Positions 1 through 8,424 of a stretch of DNA of 41,897 nt are shown here, piece by piece. The position numbers and the translations under genes were made by a program. Every line of letters starts with the position of its first letter. Position 1 is the stretch's first letter. The notes under the pieces were generated by a model. It was given only the letters and a program-made list of their open reading frames with translations. It was not told where the DNA came from and did no database searches. The stretch covers positions 1 to 41,897 of the forward strand of contig DASXNY010000003.1 of assembly GCA_036494715.1 (NCBI GenBank). Reading direction: 5' to 3'. This stretch comes from JAICJR01 sp036494715. Its GTDB lineage: Bacteria; Actinomycetota; Thermoleophilia; Solirubrobacterales; Thermoleophilaceae.

Positions 1-1554
1 GTGGCCTCGTGCGGCAACCAGGCCGTGCTGTCGGCGGCCGACTACATCGAGTTCCTCGCGGGCGAGGACGGCGTGCGTTCGATCGCCGTCTACCTCGAGG
101 ACGACGGCGACGGCGCGCGGCTGTGCGAGGCGCTCGCCGCCTGCGCTGAGCGCGACGTGCGCGTGGCGCTCCTCAAGGTCGGCACCTCCGAGGCCGGCGC
201 CACAGCCGCGGCCGCCCACACCGGCGCGCTGGCGGGAGACCAGCGCGTGTTCCGGGCGCTCGTGGAGGAGGCGGGCGCGCTGTGGGCGAGCGACGTGCAC
301 GAACTGCTCGAGCTGGGCAAGACACTGGCGGTTCGCGACGCCGTCAGGCCCGGCGGACGCCTCGCGATCATGACCTGCTCGGGCGGCGACTCGAGCCTCG
401 GCGCCGACGAGGCCTCGCGGCTCGGTATCGAGCTGCCGGCGTTCGCGCCCGCCACGCGCGAGCGGCTCGCGGAGCAGCTGCCGGTGGCGGCCACGATCGC
501 CAACCCGCTCGACTACACGGCGATGATCTGGGGCGACGCCCCGGCTCTGACCGAGCTCGTGCGCACCGTGGGCGAGGACCCGAGCGTGGACCGCGTGCTC
601 GTGTTCTACGACCAGCCGGCGGACCTCGAGGGCGCGGTGGAGGAGTCGTGGAGCGCGGTGCGCGACGGGATCGAGGCGGGCGCGGCGCTGAGCCCGGTGC
701 CGACGATGGTGGCCTCCACCCTGCCCGAGCTGCTCGACGACTCCGCGGCGTGGCGCTTTGCGTCGGCCGGGGTGCCGGCCGTGGCCGGGATCCGGGTGGG
801 GCTCGTGTGCGCCGGGGCGCTGTCCGCCGACGGCGGCGATCCGGCGCGGCTGCGGGAGATCGCTGCCGTCTGCTCTCCGCGCGCTCAGCCCGGTCCGTGG
901 CTCGCCGAGCACGAGGCCAAGGTTGCTCTGAGCGGCGCGGGCGTACCCGTGGTCGACGGGGCTCTGGTCGGCGACGAGGAAGCGGCGCTGGCCGTGTTTC
1001 ACCGCCTCGGTGGCCGCGTGGCGGTCAAGCTCTCGTCTTCGTCCGTCCAGCACAAGACCGAGCACCGTGCGCTCGAGCTGGACGTGACCGCGCCCGACGC
1101 CCTCCTTGCTGCCTTTGGACGGCTCCGCGCGATGGACGGGGATGTGCTCGTGGAGCGCATGGTGGAGCCCGGCGTGGAGCTGCTCGTGGCGGCCCGCCGC
1201 GACGCCGTGGTGCCGGCGCTCGTGCTCGCCCTCGGCGGGATCTGGACCGAGCTGCTCGACGACGTGGCGATCGTCCCCCTCCCCGCGAGCCCGGGGCGCG
1301 TCGAGCGGGCGCTCCGCTCCCTGCGGGCCGCCCCGCTCCTCACGGGCGGCCGCGGGCGCACCCCGCTCGACCTCGGCGCCGCCGCGCAGCTCGCGAGCGC
1401 CGCCGGGGAGGCGCTGCTCACCCTCGACGCCGAGCTGATCGAGCTCAATCCGGTGCTGGTGCATGAGCACGGCGCCACCGCGGTGGACGCCACCATCAGG
1501 CTCCGCGAGACCGCAGTTCCGACCACCGGGAGAGCTACCGTCCGCCAGCAGTGA
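1..1554 (+). CDS. Acyl-CoA synthetase (NDP-forming), 5' truncated by window edge
   Basis: Acetate-CoA ligase (ADP-forming)-like enzyme, interconverting acyl-CoA + ADP + Pi with acid + CoA + ATP in the cytoplasm. The visible 517 residues hold the succinyl-CoA-synthetase-like region, with the HTGALAG motif at 73-79 whose His (about 73) is the phosphorylated residue in this family. A C-terminal ATP-grasp domain covers roughly residues 295-505 (AVKLSS, VLVERMV and ELNPVLV stretches). Full fused alpha-beta proteins have about 700 residues with an N-terminal CoA-binding Rossmann domain. That domain is absent here and must lie left of position 1, so the GTG at position 1 is not taken as the true start. 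The stop overlaps the GTG of bioA by 4 bp (GTGA). The acyl substrate cannot be told from sequence. Confidence 0.88.
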   Translation: MASCGNQAVLSAADYIEFLAGEDGVRSIAVYLEDDGDGARLCEALAACAERDVRVALLKVGTSEAGATAAAAHTGALAGDQRVFRALVEEAGALWASDVHELLELGKTLAVRDAVRPGGRLAIMTCSGGDSSLGADEASRLGIELPAFAPATRERLAEQLPVAATIANPLDYTAMIWGDAPALTELVRTVGEDPSVDRVLVFYDQPADLEGAVEESWSAVRDGIEAGAALSPVPTMVASTLPELLDDSAAWRFASAGVPAVAGIRVGLVCAGALSADGGDPARLREIAAVCSPRAQPGPWLAEHEAKVALSGAGVPVVDGALVGDEEAALAVFHRLGGRVAVKLSSSSVQHKTEHRALELDVTAPDALLAAFGRLRAMDGDVLVERMVEPGVELLVAARRDAVVPALVLALGGIWTELLDDVAIVPLPASPGRVERALRSLRAAPLLTGGRGRTPLDLGAAAQLASAAGEALLTLDAELIELNPVLVHEHGATAVDATIRLRETAVPTTGRATVRQQ

Positions 1555-2843
1555 GCCTCGCCGCCGACGACCGCCGCTACCTCTGGCACCCGTTCACGCA
1601 GCAGCAGGGCTGGGCGCAGGAGGAGCCGCTGATCGTCCAGCGCGCCGAGGGCACCGACCTGATCGACACCGAGGGCCGGCGCTACATCGACGGCGTCTCC
1701 TCGCTGTGGTGCAACGTGCACGGCCACCGGCACCCCCGGATCGACGAGGCGGTGAGGGCCCAGCTCGAGACCGTCGCCCACAGCACCATGCTCGGCCTCT
1801 CCCACCCGCCGGCGATCCAGCTCGCCCGGCGCCTGGTCGAGATCGCGCCGCCGGGGCTCACGCGCGTCTTCTACTCGGACAGCGGCTCGACCGCCACCGA
1901 GATCGCGATGAAGATGGCGTTCCAGTACTGGCAGCAGCAGGGCGGCGAGCACAGGCGCAAGACGCGCTTCGTCTCACTGCGCGACGCCTACCACGGGGAC
2001 ACGATCGGCTCGGTGTCGATGGGCGGCATCGACCTCTTCCACTCGATGTACCACCCGCTGCTGTTCGACACCTTCAAGGCCGAGCCGGGCGACCCGTCGC
2101 ACATGGCGCTGATCCTCGAGGAGCACGCGGGGCAGATCGCCGCCGTGATGATGGAGCCGCTCGTGCAGGGCGCGGCGGGGATGATCGTGCACCCCGAGGG
2201 CTACCTGCGCGAGGTGCGCGAGCTGTGCGACCGGCACGGCGTGCTGCTGATCTGTGACGAGGTGGCGGTGGGCTTCGGCCGCACCGGGCGCATGTTCGCG
2301 TGCGAGCACGAGGGCGTCGCGCCCGACCTGCTCTGCGTGGCCAAGGGCATTACCGGGGGGTACATGCCGCTCGCCGCCACCCTCGCCACCGAGGAGATCT
2401 ACAACGGCTTCCTCGGCGAGCACGAGGAGCTGCGCACCTTCTTCCACGGCCACACCTACACGGGCAACCCGCTCGCCTGCGCGGCCGCGCTCGCCACCCT
2501 CGACGTGTTCGACGAGGAGCACACGCTGGACAACCTGCAGCCCAAGATCGAGCTGCTCGGCCGTCTGCTCGAGCCCGTGGCGGAGCTCCCGATGGTGAAC
2601 GAGGTGCGCCGCTGCGGCTTCATGGTCGGGATCGAGCTCGGCGGCTTCCCGCTCGAGGCGCGCATGGGCCACCAGGTCACGCTCGAGGCGCGCCGGCGCG
2701 GCGCGATCGTGCGACCGCTCGGCGACGTGATCGTGCTGATGCCGCCGCTCGCGATCTCGGAGGCAGACCTCGAACGCCTCGTCGTGATCGTCTGGGAAGC
2801 GATCGTCGACGCCGCCTCGGAGCGCGAACTGGCAGCCGCGTAG
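1551..2843 (+). CDS. bioA: Adenosylmethionine-8-amino-7-oxononanoate aminotransferase (BioA)
   Basis: PLP-dependent class III aminotransferase of biotin synthesis, converting 8-amino-7-oxononanoate to 7,8-diaminononanoate with S-adenosylmethionine as amino donor. 430 aa, the usual length. The WHPFTQ motif at 12-17 and SLWCNVHGHRHP at 51-62 separate BioA from other class III aminotransferases. The PLP site is ICDEVAVGFGRTG (Asp236) plus AKG with Lys265 as Schiff-base lysine. The GTG start at 1551 lies in a GTGA overlap with the preceding acyl-CoA synthetase stop, so the two are likely translationally coupled. No bioB, bioD or bioF is in the window. Convergent with the rubredoxin gene, 12 bp away. 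Confidence 0.93.
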   Translation: MSLAADDRRYLWHPFTQQQGWAQEEPLIVQRAEGTDLIDTEGRRYIDGVSSLWCNVHGHRHPRIDEAVRAQLETVAHSTMLGLSHPPAIQLARRLVEIAPPGLTRVFYSDSGSTATEIAMKMAFQYWQQQGGEHRRKTRFVSLRDAYHGDTIGSVSMGGIDLFHSMYHPLLFDTFKAEPGDPSHMALILEEHAGQIAAVMMEPLVQGAAGMIVHPEGYLREVRELCDRHGVLLICDEVAVGFGRTGRMFACEHEGVAPDLLCVAKGITGGYMPLAATLATEEIYNGFLGEHEELRTFFHGHTYTGNPLACAAALATLDVFDEEHTLDNLQPKIELLGRLLEPVAELPMVNEVRRCGFMVGIELGGFPLEARMGHQVTLEARRRGAIVRPLGDVIVLMPPLAISEADLERLVVIVWEAIVDAASERELAAA

Positions 2844-2855
2844 CTCGCCGGCGGC

Positions 2856-3035
2856 TCAGCCGTCGTAGGGCGAGAAGTCCTTCTTGCGCGCGCCGCACAC
2901 GGGGCAGAACCAGTCCGAGGGGATCTCCTCGAACGGCGTGCCGGGCGGGACGCCCCCGTCGGGATCGCCCTCGGCCGGGTCATAGATGAATCCGCAGGAT
3001 TCGCAGATCCACAGCTGTTGGGTTGCCGCCTCCAC
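2856..3035 (-). CDS. Rubredoxin
   Basis: 59-aa iron-only electron-transfer protein, found by direct translation of the minus strand. The two CxxCG knuckles are intact: C11-x-x-C14-G and C44-P-V-C47-G. The aromatic core typical of rubredoxins is present (Tyr18, Trp42, Phe43), as is the DPxxGDPDGGVPPGT stretch. The only usable start is GTG at 3035, because an in-frame TAA sits 15 bp upstream; no strong Shine-Dalgarno is seen. It is divergent from the Nudix gene (33 bp gap) and convergent with bioA. Rubredoxins feed electrons to alkane hydroxylases, oxygen/peroxide reductases or P450-like systems. No such partner is adjacent, although a P450 lies 13 kb away. Confidence 0.93.
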   Translation of the reverse strand: MEAATQQLWICESCGFIYDPAEGDPDGGVPPGTPFEEIPSDWFCPVCGARKKDFSPYDG

Positions 3036-3068
3036 GACTTCGGCAGGTTAGCGGGTAGGCTGCGGCCG

Positions 3069-3704
3069 ATGCCTGAGGAGGAGCGCCGGATCGATCGCGC
3101 GCCGCACCACGGCGAGGAGCTCAACACGGGAGAGGTCACCAAGGCGCGGGTGGCGGCATCCGTGATCGTGCTGCGCGACTCGCCGGACGGCCCCGAGGTG
3201 CTGCTCGTGCAGCGCAATCCCGCCCAGCGCTTCATGGGCGGCGCGTGGGTGTTCCCCGGCGGCGCGGTGCACGAGGAGGACGGCTCCCCGGAGGAGGCCG
3301 GACGGCGCGAGCTCGAGGAGGAGGCCACCCTCTCGCTCCCGGACACGAGCGGCTTCGTGCCGTTCTCGCGCTGGATCACGCCGGAGGAGGCGAAGATCCG
3401 CTTCGACACCTATTTCTTCGTCACCGAGGCGCCCCCGGGCGCGGATCCGAAGTGCGACGGCCAGGAGTGCGTGGACCTGCGCTGGCTGCGCCCCGCCGAC
3501 GCGCTCGACGCCTACCGCCGCGACGAGCTCGGCCTCGTCTTCCCCACCATCAAGCACCTGGAGCAACTCGCCGAATTCGAGTCCGTCCAGCACGCGCTCG
3601 AGACCGCCCGTGGCCGGGAGGTCCAGCCCGTGATGCCGCGCATCAGGCTCGACGACGACTCCGCCGAGATCGTCCTGCCGGGCGAGCCGGGCTATGCCGA
3701 GTGA
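3069..3704 (+). CDS. Nudix family hydrolase
   Basis: 211-aa hydrolase of a nucleoside-diphosphate-linked substrate. A Nudix-like box starts at FPGGAVHEEDG and continues into RRELEEEATL, so the RExxEE helix with its metal-binding glutamates is present. The spacing between the first Glu and the RE pair is longer than the classic GX5EX7REUXEEXGU pattern, and the final Gly is Thr. This resembles the NUDT19/acyl-CoA-diphosphatase type box more than MutT, but the substrate is not certain. ATG at 3069 is chosen; the frame is open further upstream only through weak starts that would run into the rubredoxin promoter. The end overlaps the next gene by 11 bp (ATG at 3694), so the pair is likely one operon. 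Confidence 0.85.
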   Translation: MPEEERRIDRAPHHGEELNTGEVTKARVAASVIVLRDSPDGPEVLLVQRNPAQRFMGGAWVFPGGAVHEEDGSPEEAGRRELEEEATLSLPDTSGFVPFSRWITPEEAKIRFDTYFFVTEAPPGADPKCDGQECVDLRWLRPADALDAYRRDELGLVFPTIKHLEQLAEFESVQHALETARGREVQPVMPRIRLDDDSAEIVLPGEPGYAE

Positions 3705-4731
3705 CGGGCTGACCGTCACGGTCACCGGGCCCACCGGCGACCTCGGCATCGCGCTCGTGTCCGCCCTCGAGCGCTCGCGCGGAGTGAAGAAGATCGTGGG
3801 GATGGCGCGCAGCCCGTTCGACCCCGCCGCCGCCGGCTGGAAGAAGACCGAGTACCGCCAGGGCGACGTGCAGGACGAGTCGAGCGTCCGCGACGCCGTG
3901 AAGGGCTCCGATGTGGTGGTGCACCTCGCCTTCGCGATCCTCTCCGCCAGCGACGCCACGCGCGCGGTCAACGTGGACGGCTCGCGGATCGTGTTCGAGG
4001 AGGCGGCCAAGGCCGGCGCCGAGCGCATCTGTTACGCGTCGAGCGTCGCCGCCTACGGCTTCCACCAGGACAACCCAGACTGGCTCACCGAGGAGATCCC
4101 GCCGCGTGGCACGCCCGAGCACTTCTACTCGGCGCAGAAGGCGGAGGTGGAAGGGGTGCTCGCCGACGTGCTCAAGCGCCGCACGAGGACGGGCGCCTAC
4201 GTGTTCCGCCCCTGCATCGTCGCCGGCCCGCGGGCGCAGACTCTGCTCGAGGAGATCCCGTACGTGCGCCTGTCGGAGGCGCTGCCCGGCCCGGTGGTGC
4301 GCCTGCTCGGCTCGATGCCGATGCTGCGGCCCGTGATCCCGGACACCGGCACGCGCTTCCAGCTGGTGCACGAGGACGACGTGGCGTCCGCATTCGTCGC
4401 CGGCGTGCTGGCCAAGGGCCCGCCCGGCGCGTACAACCTGGCGGGCGGTGGAACGCTCCGGATGCGCGATCTCGCCGACGCTCTCGGCTGGTACTCGATC
4501 GGCGTGCCCGAGCTGGCGCTCGACGCCACCGCCGAGCTCATCTCCCGCCTCCCCAAGACCCCAGCCCAGCTCAGCTGGATCCACTCAGTGCGCAAGGAAG
4601 TGCTGCTGAAGACAGAGCGGGCAAGGAAGGAGCTGAAATGGAAACCGAAGTACACGGGGAAAGCCACGCTCAAGGAGCTTGTGGCCGCGCATCAGGAAGG
4701 GAAGGGGATGGGGGTAGGGGGTAGGGGGTAG
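3694..4731 (+). CDS. NAD-dependent epimerase/dehydratase (extended SDR)
   Basis: 345-aa extended short-chain dehydrogenase. Rossmann glycine motif TGPTGDLG at 11-18, Ser116/117 in YASSVAAYG, and the catalytic pair Y145-x3-K149 (YSAQK) are all present. The C-terminal half has the usual substrate-domain features (VHEDDVASAF, YNLAGGG). Sugar-nucleotide epimerase/dehydratase or related oxidoreductase; the substrate is unknown. It overlaps the Nudix gene by 11 bp. The last residues (GVGGRG) and the TAG stop are encoded by the GGGGGTA heptamer repeat, so the C-terminus looks extended by repeat sequence beyond the natural end near LVAAHQEGK. Confidence 0.88.
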   Translation: MPSDGLTVTVTGPTGDLGIALVSALERSRGVKKIVGMARSPFDPAAAGWKKTEYRQGDVQDESSVRDAVKGSDVVVHLAFAILSASDATRAVNVDGSRIVFEEAAKAGAERICYASSVAAYGFHQDNPDWLTEEIPPRGTPEHFYSAQKAEVEGVLADVLKRRTRTGAYVFRPCIVAGPRAQTLLEEIPYVRLSEALPGPVVRLLGSMPMLRPVIPDTGTRFQLVHEDDVASAFVAGVLAKGPPGAYNLAGGGTLRMRDLADALGWYSIGVPELALDATAELISRLPKTPAQLSWIHSVRKEVLLKTERARKELKWKPKYTGKATLKELVAAHQEGKGMGVGGRG

Positions 4732-4733
4732 GG
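4704..4733 (+). repeat. GGGGGTA heptamer tandem repeat at a gene end
   Basis: Units of GGGGGTA lie at 4710-4716, 4717-4723 and 4724-4730, followed by a partial GGG and preceded by a degenerate GGGGAT. The TAG stop of the epimerase gene (4729-4731) is formed inside the last unit. Five or more runs of three to five G with short T/A spacers on the + strand also fit the G-quadruplex pattern. The same 7-bp period is seen in other repeats of this window. Confidence 0.85.
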
Positions 4734-4814
4734 CGAGGGCTGTTCGTTCTTCCTATCCCCTCTGACCCAGTCGCTAGCCTGCTTCGCTTGGGCCGCTACC
4801 TCCGACGTCGAGAC

Positions 4815-6776
4815 GTGTTGCAACGGTCGCCCTTGTCCCTCCTCCGCACGCTCTTCGCCGTCGCGCTGCTTGCGCTGCTCGCGCTCGCCCTTCCGGGCGT
4901 GGCCGGTGCCGCGGTCTACACGCCTCAGGCGAAGGTCTACTACCACGACGGGCATACGGGCCGGTTTCTCATGGGCGGCACGTGGTACTTCCGGGCGGAC
5001 CCGTTCGATCAGGGCATCGCGCAGGGCTTCGAGCGCTCGCAGTCGCTCACCGGCTGGAGCGCGGTCACCGTCCCCAACGCCTGGAACGCCACCGACCTCT
5101 CGGACGCCAGCCAGCGAGGCGGCGTGGGCTGGTACCGCACGGACTTCAAGGTGCCGAAGGCGAGCCGCAGCACCAGCTGGGTCCTCCGCTTCGAGTCGGT
5201 GAACTACCGCGCGCGCGTGTACTTGAACGGGCGCCAGATCGGGGCGCACGAGGGCGCCTACCTCCCGTTCGAGGTGCCGGCGGCGAACATCCGCAAGAAC
5301 GGCGTGAACCACCTGGTGGTGCGCGTGGACAGCCGGCGCTCGGAGACCGACCTGCCGCCCCTGATCGACCAGGACAACGGCACGCCCGGCGGAGGCTGGT
5401 GGAACTACAGCGGCATCCTGCGCGAGGTCTACCTGCGCAAGGTCGACCGCGTGGACGTGAGCGACTTCCTCGCGCAGCCGCGGCTCCCCTGTCGCGCCTG
5501 CGACGCCAGCGTGCTGCTGCGCGCCACGCTCACCAACGTCGACAAGCACAAGCAACGCGTGTTCTTCCACGCGTCGGTGGGCGGCAAGGCGGCGCACTTC
5601 AAGCCGGTCGTGATCCCGGCGCACCGCACGCGCGTCGTCGCAACCAAGATCAAGATCTCGAACCCGCGGCTGTGGGAGCCGGGCGACCCGCAGCTCTACA
5701 CCGTCCACGCCGGAGCGTCGATCCGCGGCCGCACCGTGGGTGGCTGGCTCGCGCACATCGGCATACGCTCGATCAAGGTGCGCGACGGCCGCCTGCTGAT
5801 CAACGGCGTGCCGACGACGCTGCGCGGCGCGGCCATGCACGAGGAGAGCGTGGGCGACGGCCACGGCGGCGCGCTCACGCCGGAGGACCAGAAGTCGATG
5901 TTCCAGTCGCTCGTGGACCTCGGCGGCACGATCACGCGCGTCCACTATCCGCTGCCACCCGCGATGATCGAGATGGCCGACCGCGCCGGCGTTCTCGTCT
6001 GGGACGAGGTGCCCGTCTACCGCCTGGGCGAGGACCAGCTCAAGCTGCACTCGGTCCAGGACAAGGCACTCACCGACATCCGCGACATGATCGAGCGCGA
6101 TCAGAACCACCCGTCCGTGCTCACCTGGTCGATCGGCAACGAGCTGCCCTCGCGCCCGGACTCGGGCCAGGAGGAGTACATCAAGCGCGCACACGCGCTG
6201 ATCAAGTCGATGGACGACACGCGCCTCATGGCCACCGACATCGCGGGCTACCCGTCGATCCCCAAGCAGGAGGTCTTCGCGAAGTACTTCACCGCGCTGG
6301 GAATCAACGACTACTTCGGCTGGTATCCCGGACCCGGCGGCCAGCTCGTCGACCGCGGGGCCACCGGCGCCTACCTCGACCAGATGCACCAGTTCTATCC
6401 GCGCCTCGCCCTGTTCGTCACCGAGTACGGCGCGGAGTCGAACCACGACGGGCCGGTCGACGAGAAGGGCACCTTCGAGTTCCAGACCGACTGGATGCAG
6501 TACCAGAACCAGGTGTTCGACCAACATCCGTTCATCAACGGCGCGATCGCCTGGATCCTGCGCGACTTCAAGGTCAGACCCGGCTGGGACGGCGGCAACC
6601 CCACGCCCGAGCCGCCCTACAACCAGAAGGGCGTCGAGGACCAGAGCGGCAACAAGAAGCCGGTCTTCGACGTGCTCGCGCGGATCTACAAGAACATCCA
6701 GCTCGCCGGCGAGGCGCGCATCAACGCGGTCGACGCCAAGCTGCACATGACGCAGCCGCCGCCACCCAAGCCGTAG
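4815..6776 (+). CDS. Secreted glycoside hydrolase family 2 protein
   Basis: About 653 aa, exported beta-glycosidase of the beta-galactosidase/beta-glucuronidase type. A basic N-terminus then a hydrophobic run (LLALLALALPG) ending near AGA|AVYTP is a Sec signal peptide. Three GH2 parts follow: a jelly-roll sugar-binding domain (GWYRTDF, VNYRARVYLNGRQIG), an immunoglobulin-like domain, and a TIM barrel with HYPLPP, WDEVPVY, the acid/base Glu443 in SIGNELP and the nucleophile Glu537 in FVTEYGAE. GTG at 4815 is chosen; a TTG at 4788 in frame would add nine basic residues, and neither has a good Shine-Dalgarno. Likely degrades an extracellular glycan; the substrate is not deducible. Convergent with the sugar dehydrogenase gene (10 bp gap). 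Confidence 0.88.
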   Translation: MLQRSPLSLLRTLFAVALLALLALALPGVAGAAVYTPQAKVYYHDGHTGRFLMGGTWYFRADPFDQGIAQGFERSQSLTGWSAVTVPNAWNATDLSDASQRGGVGWYRTDFKVPKASRSTSWVLRFESVNYRARVYLNGRQIGAHEGAYLPFEVPAANIRKNGVNHLVVRVDSRRSETDLPPLIDQDNGTPGGGWWNYSGILREVYLRKVDRVDVSDFLAQPRLPCRACDASVLLRATLTNVDKHKQRVFFHASVGGKAAHFKPVVIPAHRTRVVATKIKISNPRLWEPGDPQLYTVHAGASIRGRTVGGWLAHIGIRSIKVRDGRLLINGVPTTLRGAAMHEESVGDGHGGALTPEDQKSMFQSLVDLGGTITRVHYPLPPAMIEMADRAGVLVWDEVPVYRLGEDQLKLHSVQDKALTDIRDMIERDQNHPSVLTWSIGNELPSRPDSGQEEYIKRAHALIKSMDDTRLMATDIAGYPSIPKQEVFAKYFTALGINDYFGWYPGPGGQLVDRGATGAYLDQMHQFYPRLALFVTEYGAESNHDGPVDEKGTFEFQTDWMQYQNQVFDQHPFINGAIAWILRDFKVRPGWDGGNPTPEPPYNQKGVEDQSGNKKPVFDVLARIYKNIQLAGEARINAVDAKLHMTQPPPPKP

Positions 6777-6786
6777 CCCGGCCGCG

Positions 6787-7965
6787 TCAGCCGGCCAGCC
6801 GGTACACGGGGCCGTTCAGCGACACCGCGTAGATCCGCCCGCGCCCGTCCACCCCGAAGGAGTCGAGCGTGTTCACGTGCAGTCCGGTCGAGCGGTTGCC
6901 GGACGCGTGACCGGGGCTCAGCCGCACCGAGAAGAGGCCCGTGTTGCAGTCGTCGCCGTAGACGTAGCGGCCGTAGAGGCCGCCGAGCGAGTGGTCGCGC
7001 ACCACGTAGCCGCCGACGATGGCGCAGAAACCGTTGCCCGAGTGCGAGCGCACCAGCACAGGCGGCGCGTAGTTGGGCGTCGCGCCGCTCTTGAAGCGGG
7101 AGAAGCCCTCGAAGTGGCTCCAGCCGAAGTTGCGGCCCAGCGCGGCGCCCTTCTTCTCGTAGTCGATCTCCTCGTACTTGTTCTGGCCGACGTCGCCGAT
7201 CACAAGCGCGCCGTTCGCGCTGTCGAACGAGAAGCGCCAGGGGTTGCGCAGGCCGTACGCGTAGATCTCGCGCCGCTGCCCGGCGCCGTTGAACGGGTTG
7301 CCGCTCGGGATCCCGTAGCCGCCACCCGGGTGCGGGTCGATCCGCAGGATCTTGCCGAGCAGCGTGCCGAGGTTCTGGCCCGTGTTGTTGGGGTCGTCCT
7401 CGCTGCCGCCGTCGCCGACCCCGATGTAGAGCATGCCGTCGGGCCCGAACTCGAGCTGTCCGCCGTTGTGGTTCGAGAACTGGCTGTGCTCGATGCGGAT
7501 GATGCTGCGCCCCGAGCCCGCCAGCGCCCGGTCCGGATTGGACGAACGCGTGTACTGGACCACGCGGATGTCGCCGGTCGTGTCCGTGTAGTCGACGTAG
7601 AAGTGGCCGCTCGTCGCGTAGTCGGGCGCGAACGCCATCGACAACAGGCCGCGCTCACCGCCCCCCGACACCTTGCTGCGAACGTCGAGGAATGGGCGCC
7701 CGAGCTTGTGCCCACCGCTCACGATCACGATGCGCCCGGCGCGCTCGACCACGAACACGCGCTTCGTGTCGCCCTTCGGAGCGGCCACGTAGATCGGCGA
7801 GGAGAAGCTGCCCACCTTCACGAGGTGCATGTGGGCCGCGGTCTGCGCGCCACTCTGCGCGGCGGTCGTCGCGCCGGTCTGCGCGCCACTGTCGTGGCCC
7901 CCGCACGCGGACATAGCCAGGACCGTCAGCAGCGCAAAGAGGGCTCGGCGCACCCGGGAAAGCAT
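6787..7965 (-). CDS. PQQ-dependent sugar (glucose/sorbosone) dehydrogenase, lipoprotein
   Basis: 392-aa six-bladed propeller oxidoreductase of the soluble glucose/sorbosone dehydrogenase family, acting on sugars outside the membrane. Signal peptide with lipobox LAMSA|C21, so it should be lipid-anchored on the outer face of the membrane. A low-complexity Ala/Gly/Gln/Thr linker follows (about residues 25-44). Family motifs visible: GGERGLLSMAFAPDY, NHNGGQLEFGPDGMLYIGVGDGG, LGKILRIDPHP, EIYAYGLRNPWRFSFD and GDVGQNKYEEI. Its neighbour is an exported GH2 glycosidase, and the pair could release and oxidise sugars extracellularly; that link is inference. PQQ synthesis genes are not in the window, and some family members lack PQQ. 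Confidence 0.88.
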   Translation of the reverse strand: MLSRVRRALFALLTVLAMSACGGHDSGAQTGATTAAQSGAQTAAHMHLVKVGSFSSPIYVAAPKGDTKRVFVVERAGRIVIVSGGHKLGRPFLDVRSKVSGGGERGLLSMAFAPDYATSGHFYVDYTDTTGDIRVVQYTRSSNPDRALAGSGRSIIRIEHSQFSNHNGGQLEFGPDGMLYIGVGDGGSEDDPNNTGQNLGTLLGKILRIDPHPGGGYGIPSGNPFNGAGQRREIYAYGLRNPWRFSFDSANGALVIGDVGQNKYEEIDYEKKGAALGRNFGWSHFEGFSRFKSGATPNYAPPVLVRSHSGNGFCAIVGGYVVRDHSLGGLYGRYVYGDDCNTGLFSVRLSPGHASGNRSTGLHVNTLDSFGVDGRGRIYAVSLNGPVYRLAG

Positions 7966-7977
7966 GGCAGCCGGGAG

Positions 7978-8391
7978 TCAGGCGTGCGCGGGCTGCGCGC
8001 CGGCCTGACGGCGCAGCTCCCTCAGCGCGACGATCGCGAGCGCGAGCGCCGCGCCGATCTCGCCCAGCATCACGATCCAGGAGAGCGCGTCCACGTGCAG
8101 GTCCGGGTAGGGGTCGCTCAGCGCGCTCCAGTGTGGCGCCAGGTGGCTGGCCGCAACCCCCACCGCGCCCGAGATCCCCACCACCGCGCAGAACGCGGGC
8201 GCCCGTGGATGATGGCGCAGGGCCATCAGCATCACGACGATCGCGAGCACGGACAGAGTTGTGCCGCCGAGGACGATCTCGAACGTGAGGCCGCCCAACC
8301 CCTGCCTGACATGGTCGAGCGTGTGCAGGACGTTGGCGGCGACGAAGGCGACGGCCGCGACGGCGAGTGGGTTTCTGCTGCCTTTTCGCAT
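7978..8391 (-). CDS. Hypothetical four-helix membrane protein
   Basis: 137-aa unrecognised integral membrane protein. About four hydrophobic segments are seen (residues ~8-22, ~35-58, ~66-84, ~102-122), with His-containing loops (LHTLDHVRQG, ASHLAPHW). The ATG at 8391 is preceded by GAGG about 8 bp upstream, a good Shine-Dalgarno. It is divergent from a tetR gene across a 33-bp gap containing an inverted repeat, so it is a likely target of that regulator. It is followed by the sugar dehydrogenase gene on the same strand (12 bp gap), possibly co-transcribed. Confidence 0.75.
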   Translation of the reverse strand: MRKGSRNPLAVAAVAFVAANVLHTLDHVRQGLGGLTFEIVLGGTTLSVLAIVVMLMALRHHPRAPAFCAVVGISGAVGVAASHLAPHWSALSDPYPDLHVDALSWIVMLGEIGAALALAIVALRELRRQAGAQPAHA

Positions 8392-8392
8392 T

Positions 8393-8410
8393 ACCTAGTC
8401 CTCATTAGGT
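8393..8410. promoter_or_regulatory. Candidate TetR operator in divergent promoter region
   Basis: Inverted repeat ACCTA-N8-TAGGT fills most of the 33-bp gap between the membrane protein start (8391, minus) and the tetR start (8425, plus). A TATACC box follows on the + strand and a TATAAC box on the minus strand. Size and position fit an autoregulatory TetR site; binding is inferred only. Confidence 0.45.
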
Positions 8411-8424
8411 TATACCATCCCCCG

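Noticed and set aside
1..3. GTG at position 1 as the true start of the acyl-CoA synthetase
   Set aside because: The protein lacks the N-terminal CoA-binding domain and the frame is open to the edge, so the gene most likely begins outside the window.
4788..4790. TTG at 4788 as the GH2 start
   Set aside because: Possible but no ribosome site; GTG at 4815 gives a complete signal peptide. Not fully excluded.
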